64,000 bases of DNA from Pseudomonas vanderleydeniana (GTDB taxonomy: Bacteria; Pseudomonadota; Gammaproteobacteria; Pseudomonadales; Pseudomonadaceae), in contig NZ_CP077093.1 of the NCBI RefSeq assembly GCF_014268755.2, positions 6,818,501 through 6,882,500 of the forward strand, read 5' to 3'. The notes under the pieces were generated by a model, which was not told where the DNA came from, did not search any database, and was given only the letters and a program-made list of their open reading frames with translations. Positions 9,643 through 17,212 of this stretch are shown piece after piece. How positions within the stretch are numbered: the stretch's first letter is position 1; each line of letters begins with the position of its first letter. A program made the translations under genes and the position numbers.

Positions 9643-10437
9643 TTACTTGATCAGACCATCCAGCGGCGAGGATGCGCTGGCATAGAGTTTTTTCGGCATG
9701 CGCCCGGCGAGATAGGCCAGGCGCCCGGCGACGATGGCGTGCTTCATCGCCTCGGCCATCAGGATCGGCTGCTGGGCATGGGCAATGGCCGAGTTCATCA
9801 GCACGGCCTCGCAGCCCAGTTCCATGGCGATGGTGGCGTCGGAAGCGGTGCCCACGCCGGCATCGACCAGCACCGGGATCTTCGCTTCCTCAAGGATGAT
9901 CTGCAGGTTGTATGGGTTGCAGATGCCGAGACCGGTACCGATCAGGCCGGCCAGCGGCATCACCGCGATACAGCCGATTTCCGCCAACTGGCGGGCGATG
10001 ATCGGATCATCACTGGTGTAGACCATCACGTCGAAACCTTCCTTGACCAGCACTTCGGCGGCCTTGAGGGTCTCGATCACGTTGGGGAACAGGGTCTTCT
10101 GGTCGGCCAGCACTTCCAGCTTCACCAGGTTGTGTCCGTCCAGCAGCTCACGGGCCAGGCGGCAGGTGCGCACGGCCTCGATCGCGTCGTAGCAACCGGC
10201 GGTGTTCGGCAGGATGGTGTAGCGATCCGGCGGCAGCACGTCCAGCAGGTTCGGCTCGCCCGGGTTCTGGCCCAGGTTGGTGCGGCGCACCGCGACGGTG
10301 ACGATCTCGGCACCCGAGGCCTCGATGGCCAGGCGGGTTTCTTCCATGTCACGGTACTTGCCGGTACCGACCAGCAGGCGGGATTGGTAGGTACGGCCGG
10401 CCAGCACGAAAGGCTTGTCGCTGCGAACAGTGCTCAT
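9643..10437 (-). CDS. thiG: Thiazole synthase ThiG
   Basis: Condenses deoxyxylulose phosphate, dehydroglycine and ThiS-thiocarboxylate into the thiazole phosphate of thiamine. It is 264 residues long, starting [10 protein letters not shown], with the Schiff-base lysine in LVKLEVLAD, and phosphate loops near [12 protein letters not shown] and [11 protein letters not shown]. The ATG at 10435-10437 is used; a GTG two codons upstream is possible. thiS lies 66 bp upstream in the same direction, so thiS-thiG are probably co-transcribed. I see no THI-element riboswitch upstream. Confidence 0.96.
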   Translation of the reverse strand: MSTVRSDKPFVLAGRTYQSRLLVGTGKYRDMEETRLAIEASGAEIVTVAVRRTNLGQNPGEPNLLDVLPPDRYTILPNTAGCYDAIEAVRTCRLARELLDGHNLVKLEVLADQKTLFPNVIETLKAAEVLVKEGFDVMVYTSDDPIIARQLAEIGCIAVMPLAGLIGTGLGICNPYNLQIILEEAKIPVLVDAGVGTASDATIAMELGCEAVLMNSAIAHAQQPILMAEAMKHAIVAGRLAYLAGRMPKKLYASASSPLDGLIK

Positions 10438-10503
10438 GCACACATCCTCTTGAAAGGTTCAGGGCTTGCAGGGGTGGATCAGGGCGCGGGACCGCTGGCG
10501 GGA

Positions 10504-10704
10504 CTAGCCACCGCCGATGGCGTGTACCACTTCGACCTGATCACCTTCACGCAGGGCGGTTTCGGCGTGCTGACTGCGCGGGACGATATCCAGGTTCAGT
10601 TCAACCGCCACCCGCCGCCCGACCATGTCGAGCCGGGCCAGCAACGCCGCGACGGTTTCGCCGTCGGGCAGTTCATAGGATTCGCCGTTCAATTGAATGC
10701 GCAT
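10504..10704 (-). CDS. thiS: Sulfur carrier protein ThiS
   Basis: Ubiquitin-like sulfur carrier of 66 residues. Its C-terminal Gly-Gly (…HAIGGG) is adenylated and converted to a thiocarboxylate that donates sulfur to ThiG. The N-terminus MRIQLNGESYELPDG fits the family, so the ATG at 10702-10704 is chosen over upstream in-frame starts. It sits directly before thiG. Confidence 0.95.
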   Translation of the reverse strand: MRIQLNGESYELPDGETVAALLARLDMVGRRVAVELNLDIVPRSQHAETALREGDQVEVVHAIGGG

Positions 10705-10795
10705 GCGCCGGGCTGCCATCATTTTTTAGGGGCCAATATTCTAGCCCGATCAGTCCGGGCGACCCAAGCCATTCGTCTTGAAGCGGACCATGCGG

Positions 10796-11167
10796 TCAGC
10801 TCAGGCGCCAGGCGGCAAGGCCCAGGCAGAACCAGCCGACAAGAAAGGCCAGGCCGCCGAACGGGGTGATGATGCCCAGCTTGCTCACACCGCTGAGGGT
10901 CAGCAGGTACAGGCTGCCGGAGAACAGCAGGATACCGATGGTGAACGCCGAACCGGCCCAGGTCACCAGGCGCCCGGGGACATGGGCGGCCAGCAACGCC
11001 ACACCGAACAGGGCCAGGGCATGCACCAGCTGGTAGGTGACACCGGTATGGAAGATCGCCAGGTAGTCGGCGCTCAGGCGGTTTTTCAGGCCATGGGCGG
11101 CGAAGGCGCCCAGGCCGACACCGGTGAAACCGAAAATCGCGGCGAGCAGCAGGAAAACACGCAGCAT
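10796..11167 (-). CDS. DUF423 family membrane protein
   Basis: Protein of about 123 residues with four predicted membrane helices, starting [16 protein letters not shown] with [10 protein letters not shown], the DUF423 (YgdD-like) N-terminal motif. The function is unknown. GGAG followed by six bases precedes the ATG at 11165-11167, so this start is preferred over the ATG at 11179. It is divergent from mtgA. Confidence 0.88.
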   Translation of the reverse strand: MLRVFLLLAAIFGFTGVGLGAFAAHGLKNRLSADYLAIFHTGVTYQLVHALALFGVALLAAHVPGRLVTWAGSAFTIGILLFSGSLYLLTLSGVSKLGIITPFGGLAFLVGWFCLGLAAWRLS

Positions 11168-11237
11168 GACGAACTCCATTCAGGGGACACAGGGTCTGTA
11201 TAATGGCCCGCTCCTACGCCCCGGCCAAGCCATCTCT

Positions 11238-11960
11238 ATGCTGCAATTCCTTTTCCGCCGCCTGCTCGTCGCCCTGAAATGGTTCGCCATCGCCAGCGTG
11301 CTGCTGGTGCTGCTGTTTCGCTGGGTGCCGCCGCCGGGCACCGCGCTGATGGTCGAGCGCAAGATCGAGTCGTGGACCGAGGGCGAGCCGATCGACCTGC
11401 AACGGACCTGGAAGCCGTGGGACCAGATCAGCGACGAACTCAAGGTCGCGGTCATGGCCGGCGAGGACCAGAAGTTTCCCGAACACTGGGGATTCGACTT
11501 CGATGCGATCCAGGCGGCGTTCCTGCACAACGAGCGCGGCGGCTCGATCCGTGGCGCCAGCACCCTCAGCCAGCAGGTGTCGAAGAACCTGTTCCTCTGG
11601 TCCGGCCGCAGCTACCTGCGCAAGGGCCTGGAGGCCTGGTTCACCGTGCTGATCGAGACGCTGTGGCCCAAGCAGCGGATTCTCGAGGTGTACCTCAACA
11701 GCGTCGAGTGGGACGACGGGGTGTTCGGCGCGGAGGCGGCAGCGCGGCATCACTTCGGGGTGAGCGCGGCCGCCCTGTCGCGCCAGCAGGCCAGCCTGCT
11801 GGCCGCGGTACTGCCCAACCCGCGGGAGTGGAGCGCCAGCCACCCGAGCACCTATGTGGCACGGCGGGCAGGATGGATTCGCCAACAGATGAGCCAGTTG
11901 GGCGGTACCGGGTACCTGGCGGGATTGAATGATTCGCGCCGGGTACCCTGGGCGCTCTGA
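11238..11960 (+). CDS. mtgA: Monofunctional peptidoglycan glycosyltransferase MtgA
   Basis: Membrane-anchored GT51 enzyme that polymerises lipid II glycan strands. Of 240 residues, about 10-28 form the N-terminal anchor helix. The glycosyltransferase motifs follow in order: [16 protein letters not shown] (catalytic Glu), [17 protein letters not shown], and [14 protein letters not shown]. There is no transpeptidase domain. The start MLQFLFRR matches the family; the frame is open further upstream but lacks support. A TATAAT box lies at 11199-11204. The last 23 bp, including the stop, are repeated 323 bp downstream as part of a tandem duplication. Confidence 0.95.
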   Translation: MLQFLFRRLLVALKWFAIASVLLVLLFRWVPPPGTALMVERKIESWTEGEPIDLQRTWKPWDQISDELKVAVMAGEDQKFPEHWGFDFDAIQAAFLHNERGGSIRGASTLSQQVSKNLFLWSGRSYLRKGLEAWFTVLIETLWPKQRILEVYLNSVEWDDGVFGAEAAARHHFGVSAAALSRQQASLLAAVLPNPREWSASHPSTYVARRAGWIRQQMSQLGGTGYLAGLNDSRRVPWAL

Positions 11961-12040
11961 AACAACCAGAATGTGGCAGTTGGCTGTTATGGAGCATGTC
12001 CGCGAATGTCCCCACTGGGGGGGGGGGGAGTGCACACTGT

Positions 12041-12171
12041 GTGGCGAGCGGGCTTGCCCGCGCTGGGGCGCGGAGCGGCCCTGAAATCAGGCTACTCGGT
12101 GTATCAGATAAATCGGGTAGCCTGGTTTTGCGGCTGCCTTGCAGCCGAGCGCGGGCAAGCCCGCTCGCCAC
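12041..12171. repeat. REP-type inverted repeat pair (duplication copy A)
   Basis: Ends GTGGCGAGCGGGCTTGCCCG and its inverse CGGGCAAGCCCGCTCGCCAC, 131 bp overall, with inner arms GGCTACTCG / CGGGTAGCC and the local hairpin GGCTGCCTTGCAGCC. Confidence 0.85.
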
Positions 12172-12180
12172 ATGTGGATC

Positions 12181-12247
12181 CTGAACAACCAGTTGGGGCC
12201 TGCACAACCATTAGCCCCTGAACAACCAGATAGGCCTGAACAACCGG
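12181..12247. repeat. Short CTGAACAACCAG tandem array, copy A (4 units)
   Basis: Units begin at 12181, 12200, 12218 and 12236, a spacing of 18-19 bp. Each has the core CTGAACAACC with small changes, and is followed by a variable 6-8 bp T/A-G-C stretch. Confidence 0.8.
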
Positions 12248-12356
12248 TTAACCGGTGAACGCCGGGTACCCTGGCGCTCTGAAACAACCAGAATGTGGCA
12301 GTTGGCTGTTATGGAGCATGTCCGCGAATGTCCCCACTGGGGGGAGTGCACACTGT

Positions 12357-12487
12357 GTGGCGAGCGGGCTTGCCCGCGCTGGGGCGCGGAGCGGCCCTGA
12401 AATCAGGCTACTCGGTGCATCAGATAAATCGAGTAGCCTGGTTTTGCGGCTGCCTTGCAGCCGAGCGCGGGCAAGCCCGCTCGCCAC
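12357..12487. repeat. REP-type inverted repeat pair (duplication copy B)
   Basis: Second copy of the 131 bp palindromic element at 12041, differing by only a few bases (for example CATCAGATAAATCGAGTAG against TATCAGATAAATCGGGTAG). Confidence 0.85.
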
Positions 12488-12496
12488 ATGTGGATC

Positions 12497-12682
12497 CTGA
12501 ACAACCAGTTGGGGCTTGAACAACCATTTAACCCCTGAACAACCAGATAGGCCTGAGCAACCAGTTAACCCCTGAACAACCAGATAGGCCCCGAGCAACC
12601 AGCTGGGCCCTGACTGAGCAATCAGATAGCCCCGGACAGCCAATTAGCCCCTGAACAACCGGCTACACCCTGAACAACCAGC
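12497..12682. repeat. CTGAACAACCAG tandem array, ~10 units, 19-bp period
   Basis: Units begin near 12497, 12516, 12535, 12553, 12572, 12591, 12610, 12632, 12651 and 12670. The core is CTGAACAACCAG, with degenerate variants such as CCGAGCAACCAG and CCGGACAGCC in the middle units. The array ends just before the rpoH terminator stem. Confidence 0.8.
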
Positions 12683-12689
12683 CCCCAAA

Positions 12690-12723
12690 AAACGAAAACG
12701 CCCCGAACCAGTCGGGGCGTTTT
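12690..12723 (-). terminator. Intrinsic terminator of rpoH
   Basis: A 12-bp perfect stem (AAAACGCCCCGA with TCGGGGCGTTTT) and a 5-nt loop. Read on the minus strand it is followed by CGTTTTTTGG, a proper U tract. It lies 17 bp past the rpoH stop. It could also act in the plus direction on mtgA read-through, where TTTTT ends the stem. Confidence 0.9.
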
Positions 12724-12739
12724 TCATTGCCGTGAAGGC

Positions 12740-13594
12740 CTAGGCCGCAATCGACAGTTTCAGTTTGTTCATCGCACTCTTTTCCAGCTGGCGAATACGC
12801 TCGGCCGAAACGTTGTACTTCTGCGCCAGGTCGTGCAGCGTGGCCTTCTCTTCCGCCAGCCAGCGCTGGTAGAGGATGTCACGGCTGCGCTCGTCCAGGA
12901 CCTCCAGGGCCTCGTGCAGGTTGCTGTTGGAGTTTTCGCTCCAGTCGGCATCCTCCAGCTGGCGCGCCGGGTCGTAGCGATGGTCTTCCAGGTAGTTGGC
13001 CGGTGACTGGAACGCGCTGTCGTCGTCGGCTTCCGCCGCCGGATCGAACGCCATGTCCTGGCCGGTCAGCCGGCTTTCCATCTCGCGCACTTCACGCGGC
13101 TCCACGCCGAGGCTTTCCGCCACACGGTGGACTTCCTCGTTGTTCAGCCACGCCAGGCGCTTCTTCTGGCTGCGCAGGTTGAAGAACAGCTTGCGCTGGG
13201 CCTTGGTGGTCGCCACCTTGACGATCCGCCAGTTACGCAGGATGAACTCGTGGATTTCCGCCTTGATCCAGTGCACGGCGAACGACACCAGGCGCACACC
13301 CATTTCCGGGTTGAAGCGCTTCACGGCCTTCATCAGGCCGACGTTGCCTTCCTGGATCAGGTCAGCCTGGGCCAGGCCATAGCCGGAATAGCTACGGGCG
13401 ATATGGACGACAAAACGCAGGTGGGCCAGCACCATTTGCCGAGCGGCCTCAAGATCCTGCTGATAGTAGAGACTCTCGGCCAGTTCACGCTCCTGCTCCG
13501 GCGACAACAGCGGAATGCTGTTCACCGTGTTGACGTAGGCCTCCAGGTTCGCACCCGGGACCAGCGCATAGGCAGGTTGCAAAGAAGTGGTCAT
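12740..13594 (-). CDS. rpoH: RNA polymerase heat-shock sigma factor RpoH (sigma-32)
   Basis: Directs RNA polymerase to heat-shock promoters. It is 284 residues long, starting [14 protein letters not shown]. Region 2 includes [20 protein letters not shown] and [14 protein letters not shown]; the RpoH box [15 protein letters not shown] follows; and region 4 ends with [20 protein letters not shown], the -35-recognition helix-turn-helix. The ATG at 13592-13594 is preferred over a start 7 codons upstream. It lies 129 bp downstream of ftsX, in the conserved ftsY-ftsE-ftsX-rpoH order, and ends with a strong terminator. Confidence 0.97.
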   Translation of the reverse strand: MTTSLQPAYALVPGANLEAYVNTVNSIPLLSPEQERELAESLYYQQDLEAARQMVLAHLRFVVHIARSYSGYGLAQADLIQEGNVGLMKAVKRFNPEMGVRLVSFAVHWIKAEIHEFILRNWRIVKVATTKAQRKLFFNLRSQKKRLAWLNNEEVHRVAESLGVEPREVREMESRLTGQDMAFDPAAEADDDSAFQSPANYLEDHRYDPARQLEDADWSENSNSNLHEALEVLDERSRDILYQRWLAEEKATLHDLAQKYNVSAERIRQLEKSAMNKLKLSIAA

Positions 13595-13722
13595 ACGAAA
13601 AAACCTCCGACTCACAGACTCGTGCAGTGAAGCACTGCGAACATTGACCGGGAACCCCTGAACAAGTTCCTTTTACAGCCACTACGGTCAATACCAACAA
13701 AAACACATTAATTTGACATTAA

Positions 13723-14745
13723 TTACTTCGGTGCCAGCTCCCGCAGGTGCCGCGCGACCGCAATCCACGCACCGATATACCCCAACAGCACGGCGCCAAG
13801 CAAGAGCGACAGACCATCGGCAGCCGGCACGCCCGCCAGGGAGAAATCACTGCCGTAGAGCCCCGCGAGCCCGACCACCGCCTCGTTCAGCCAGTTCAGG
13901 CCGAAAGCCAGGACGCCCCAGGACAGAATCCCGGCGCCAAAGCCATAAAGCGCGCCCATGTACAGAAACGGCCTACGCACGTAGCTATCGGTGCCGCCCA
14001 CCAGTTTAATCACTTCTATCTCGGTGCGGCGGTTTTCAATATGAAGACGAATGGTATTGCCTATCACCAAAAGTAATGCGGAAACCAGCAGCACCGTCAG
14101 GCCGAAGACAAACTTGTCGCCCAGCTTGAGAATCGCCGCCAGGCGCTCGACCCAGACCAGGTCCAGTTGCGCCTGCTGCACCTTGGGCAACTCGGCCAGG
14201 CGCTGACGCAAGGCCTCCAGGGTTGGCTTGTCGACTTCCTCCGGCGTCACCAGCACCACGCCCGGCAACGGGTTCTGCGGCAGCTCCTTGAGCGCCTCGC
14301 CCAGCCCGGACTGCTGCTGGAACTCGTCCAGGGCCTTTTCCTTGCTGATGAATTCGGCATCGGCCACGCCCGGCATGGCCTTGACCTGCGCGCTCAGGCT
14401 CTCACCCTCGCTCGGACTGGCGTCCAGCTGCAGGTACAGCGAAATCTGCGCCGCCCGCTGCCAGGAGCCGCCCAGGCGCTCGATGTTGTTCAGCAGCAGC
14501 GACAGGCCCATCGGCAGGCTCAACGCGACAGCCATCACCATGCAGGTGAAGAAGCTGCCGATCGGGTGCTTGCCCAGCCGGCGCAGGCTGTCCGCCAGGC
14601 TGGCGCGGTGGCTTTCGATCCAGGCGCGCAGCAGGGTGCCGAAGTCGGGACCGTCGTCGTCGTCGCGTTTCTTCTTCGGTGGTGGCGCGTCGGAGGCTTT
14701 CGGCGCCACGCGCTCGGCCACTTTCGGGCTACGGGTCGCACTCAT
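13723..14745 (-). CDS. ftsX: Cell-division protein FtsX
   Basis: Inner-membrane partner of FtsE. The complex couples divisome assembly to peptidoglycan-hydrolase activation in the periplasm. Of 340 residues, the N-terminal cytoplasmic part (1-60) is charged (PKKKRDDDD), then comes a first helix near 70-90, a periplasmic domain of about 100 residues, and three C-terminal helices. Its start overlaps the ftsE stop by 4 bp (ATGA), so the two are translationally coupled. Confidence 0.96.
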   Translation of the reverse strand: MSATRSPKVAERVAPKASDAPPPKKKRDDDDGPDFGTLLRAWIESHRASLADSLRRLGKHPIGSFFTCMVMAVALSLPMGLSLLLNNIERLGGSWQRAAQISLYLQLDASPSEGESLSAQVKAMPGVADAEFISKEKALDEFQQQSGLGEALKELPQNPLPGVVLVTPEEVDKPTLEALRQRLAELPKVQQAQLDLVWVERLAAILKLGDKFVFGLTVLLVSALLLVIGNTIRLHIENRRTEIEVIKLVGGTDSYVRRPFLYMGALYGFGAGILSWGVLAFGLNWLNEAVVGLAGLYGSDFSLAGVPAADGLSLLLGAVLLGYIGAWIAVARHLRELAPK

Positions 14746-15413
14746 ACGCCAGCCTCCCCATCGCCGATCAATCGGCCGCGTTGCAAGGTCAGCATGCGAT
14801 GGCGCATGCGAGCGATCAGGGCCAGGTCGTGACTGGCGATCAGTACGCTGGTGCCCAGACGGTTGATGTCCTCGAACACGCCCATGATCTCCGCCGCCAG
14901 GCGCGGGTCGAGGTTACCGGTCGGCTCGTCCGCCAGCAGCAGTGCCGGACGGTGGACGATCGCCCGGGCGATACCGACGCGCTGTTGCTGGCCGGTGGAC
15001 AGGTCGCCAGGATAGAGCTCGGCCTTGTCCGACAGGGCCACGCGCTCCAGCGCGGAGTCGACCCGCTTGGCGACTTCGGCCTTGGACAGGCCGAGAATCT
15101 GCAGGGGCAGCGCCACGTTGTTGAACACCGTGCGATCGAACAGCAACTGGTGGTTCTGGAACACTACGCCGATCTGCCGGCGCAGGAACGGAATCTGCGC
15201 GTTGCTGATCTGGCCCAGGTCCTGGCCGGCCAGCAGCAGCTTGCCGGAAGTCGGCCGCTCCATCGCCAACAGCAGGCGCAACAGGGTGCTCTTGCCGGCA
15301 CCGGAGTGGCCGGTGACAAACAGGAATTCGCCGCGGCGGACCCGAAAGCTCAGCTCATGCAAGCCGACATGACCGTTCGGATAGCGCTTACCGACCTGTT
15401 CGAAACGAATCAT
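14742..15413 (-). CDS. ftsE: Cell-division ATP-binding protein FtsE
   Basis: ABC-type ATPase of 223 residues that binds FtsX. Walker A GHSGAGKSTLL is near residues 35-45, the Q-loop VFQNHQLL near 83-90, the ABC signature LSTGQQQRV near 138-146, and Walker B ALLLADEPTG just after, ending with the H-loop IASHDLALI. The start overlaps ftsY by 4 bp. Confidence 0.97.
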   Translation of the reverse strand: MIRFEQVGKRYPNGHVGLHELSFRVRRGEFLFVTGHSGAGKSTLLRLLLAMERPTSGKLLLAGQDLGQISNAQIPFLRRQIGVVFQNHQLLFDRTVFNNVALPLQILGLSKAEVAKRVDSALERVALSDKAELYPGDLSTGQQQRVGIARAIVHRPALLLADEPTGNLDPRLAAEIMGVFEDINRLGTSVLIASHDLALIARMRHRMLTLQRGRLIGDGEAGV

Positions 15414-16858
15414 GAACGCTCCCGCTCGGCGAAAAGTGCCTGGACAAAGGGTTCGGCCTCGAAGGTCCGCAGGTCGTCGATGCCTTCGCCGACCCCGATG
15501 TAGCGGATCGGCACGCCGAACTGCTTGGCCAGGGCGAAGATCACCCCGCCCTTGGCGGTACCATCGAGCTTGGTCAGGGCCAGGCCGGTCAGCTGGACCG
15601 TCTGGTTGAACTGCTTGGCCTGGTTGATCGCGTTCTGTCCGGTACCGGCGTCGAGCACCAGCAACACCTCGTGCGGCGCCTGCTCATCGAGCTTGCCGAT
15701 CACCCGACGGACCTTCTTCAGCTCTTCCATCAGGTTGTCCTTGGTGTGCAGGCGACCGGCGGTATCGGCGATCAGCACGTCGATGCCGCGGGCCTTGGCC
15801 GCCTGTACCGCATCGAAGATCACCGAGGCGGAGTCGGCGCCGGTGTGCTGGGCGATCACCGGAATCTGGTTGCGCTCGCCCCAGACCTGCAATTGCTCCA
15901 CCGCCGCCGCACGGAAGGTGTCGCCGGCGGCCAGCATGACCTTCTTGCCTTCGAGCTGCAGCTTCTTGGCCAGTTTGCCGATGGTGGTGGTTTTGCCGGC
16001 ACCGTTCACGCCGACCACGAGGATGACGTAAGGCTTGTGCTGCGAGTCGATCTGCAGTGGCTGCTCGACCGGCTTGAGCATCGCCGCCAGCTCTTCCTGC
16101 AGGGACTTGTACAGTGCGTCACTGTCGGTCAACTGCTTGCGCGCGACCTTCTGGGTCAGGCTGCGGATGATCACGCCGGTGGCCTCGACGCCGACGTCGG
16201 CGGTCAGCAGGCGGGTTTCCAGCTCTTCAAGCAGGTCGTCATCGATCGCCTTCTTGCCGAGAAACAGGCTGGCCATGCCCTCGCCGATGCTCGCGCTGGT
16301 CTTGGACAAACCCTGCTTGAGACGGGCGAAGAAGCCGGTCTTGGCCTCTGGAGCAGCGGCTTTGGCAGGCTCGGCGACAACCGGCTCGGCCACTACGGGC
16401 TCGACAGCCACTGCCGGAACGGGCTCGGGCACGGCTGGCGCAACCGGCGCAGGTGCCTCGACCACGACCGGTGCAGGTGCAGGTGCAGGTGCAGGCTCGA
16501 CGAACTGCGGCGCCGGCGCGACAGGCTCGACGACAGGCGCTGGAGGAATCGGCGGAACGACATGCTCGGCCTGAACATCCTCGACCAGCGCAACCGGCTC
16601 TTCAGCCACCGGCAGTTCCGGCCATGGTGCAGGCGCCACGGCAGCCGCGGCAGGCTGGGGTTCACGCGCAGGCTCGACCACCGCTGGCGGCTCGACAGCA
16701 ACAGGGGCAGTCTCGACTACCGGAGCCGGTGCCGCTTCAGGCTGAACGGGTGGCTGTTCGACGACGGTTTCCTGCGACTTTTTGCGCAGCCATCCGAACA
16801 GGCCTTTTTTCTCGCCAGCCGCAGCTGGAGTCTTCTTGTCGTCGTTGGAACCAAACAT
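15410..16858 (-). CDS. ftsY: Signal recognition particle receptor FtsY
   Basis: SRP-receptor GTPase that docks ribosome-nascent chains at the Sec translocon. It has 482 residues. The first ~170 are a low-complexity acidic Ala/Pro/Val/Glu-rich tail, the usual site of membrane and translocon contact. The NG domain carries G1 GVNGAGKTTTIGKLA, then DTFRAAAVEQL, G3 DTAGRL, G4 TKLDGTAKGG and G5 GVGEGIDDL. The tail includes a run of PAPAPAP encoded by a hexamer repeat at 16470-16493. It is the first gene of ftsY-ftsE-ftsX. Confidence 0.97.
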   Translation of the reverse strand: MFGSNDDKKTPAAAGEKKGLFGWLRKKSQETVVEQPPVQPEAAPAPVVETAPVAVEPPAVVEPAREPQPAAAAVAPAPWPELPVAEEPVALVEDVQAEHVVPPIPPAPVVEPVAPAPQFVEPAPAPAPAPVVVEAPAPVAPAVPEPVPAVAVEPVVAEPVVAEPAKAAAPEAKTGFFARLKQGLSKTSASIGEGMASLFLGKKAIDDDLLEELETRLLTADVGVEATGVIIRSLTQKVARKQLTDSDALYKSLQEELAAMLKPVEQPLQIDSQHKPYVILVVGVNGAGKTTTIGKLAKKLQLEGKKVMLAAGDTFRAAAVEQLQVWGERNQIPVIAQHTGADSASVIFDAVQAAKARGIDVLIADTAGRLHTKDNLMEELKKVRRVIGKLDEQAPHEVLLVLDAGTGQNAINQAKQFNQTVQLTGLALTKLDGTAKGGVIFALAKQFGVPIRYIGVGEGIDDLRTFEAEPFVQALFAERERS

Positions 16859-17212
16859 GGAGGACGGCTATCTCAAGGTAGCGACGCGCCATGGGCACGC
16901 CGGCAAATAATATTCATGCAGAACAGACTGCGATTTAACCCGCTTGTTCACGCGCAACATTTTGTCGAGAAGATCAAACTTCTCTGAAGTCAGACGCCAA
17001 ACGAAGATCTGGAACGGCAAAATCGGCGAAAACACCTCGATCTGCATTGGCAGAGCGCAGCTTTCGACCGTTGACCCATACAGCCTTTCCGGACCAGGCA
17101 CGCAGCACAGGAACCGGATAGACGTGGCCGCCAGTAAAACGGATCAGTATCCTAGCACCTCCTCGCCCGCCGACGCTAAACCAAGCGGGCAGTCCTACAG
17201 GTTAAAGAACGA
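16859..17212. other. Divergent intergenic region between ftsY and the M16 peptidase gene
   Basis: 354 bp with lower GC than its neighbours, which must hold the promoters of both flanking operons. Open frames exist on both strands (for example 16944-17216 plus and 16868-17101 minus), but their third-codon positions are not GC-rich, they lack good ribosome-binding sites and I recognise neither product. I see no palindrome or RNA structure that I would name. Confidence 0.5.

Larger units (their letters stand above)
11938..12574. repeat. Tandem direct duplication, ~322 bp unit
   Basis: Copy A starts inside the last codons of mtgA (GCCGGGTACCCTGGGCGCTC at 11938). Copy B starts with nearly the same string at 12261. 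Positions correspond at an offset of 322-323 bp, falling to 316 after the G tract, which is 12 in copy A and 6 in copy B. The copies stay close to identical through the internal REP and into the CTGAACAACCAG units. The right end is approximate because copy B merges into the longer array. Confidence 0.85.
11961..12739. other. Repeat-filled spacer between mtgA and rpoH
   Basis: This 779 bp stretch holds no credible gene. It contains a tandem duplication of about 322 bp (11938-12259 and 12261-12574), a REP-type inverted repeat inside each copy, two arrays of a CTGAACAACCAG repeat (12181-12247 and 12497-12682), a run of 12 G (12017-12028) that is 6 G in the second copy, and the rpoH terminator. 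Open frames here are read-through of palindromes. Confidence 0.85.

Noticed and set aside
10438..10503. Possible thiamine riboswitch near thiS/thiG
   Set aside because: The intergenic stretch is only about 66 bp, lacks the conserved TPP core, and lies inside the operon. Nothing riboswitch-like is upstream of thiS.
8944..10869. A 641-codon plus-strand frame opposite trmB, thiG and thiS
   Set aside because: It is composed of repeats of Gln/Ala/Gly/His-rich antisense translation, and the real genes are clear on the other strand.
11973..12643. Several 60-170-codon frames in the mtgA-rpoH spacer that look similar to each other
   Set aside because: They are translations of the duplicated REP palindromes and appear on both strands with the same motif (VWRAGLPAL). 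They are not genes.
12181..12682. CRISPR-like look of the CTGAACAACCAG array
   Set aside because: The period is only 19 bp, the 'spacers' are 6-8 bp and the repeats are degenerate. There are no cas genes. It is a tandem repeat array.
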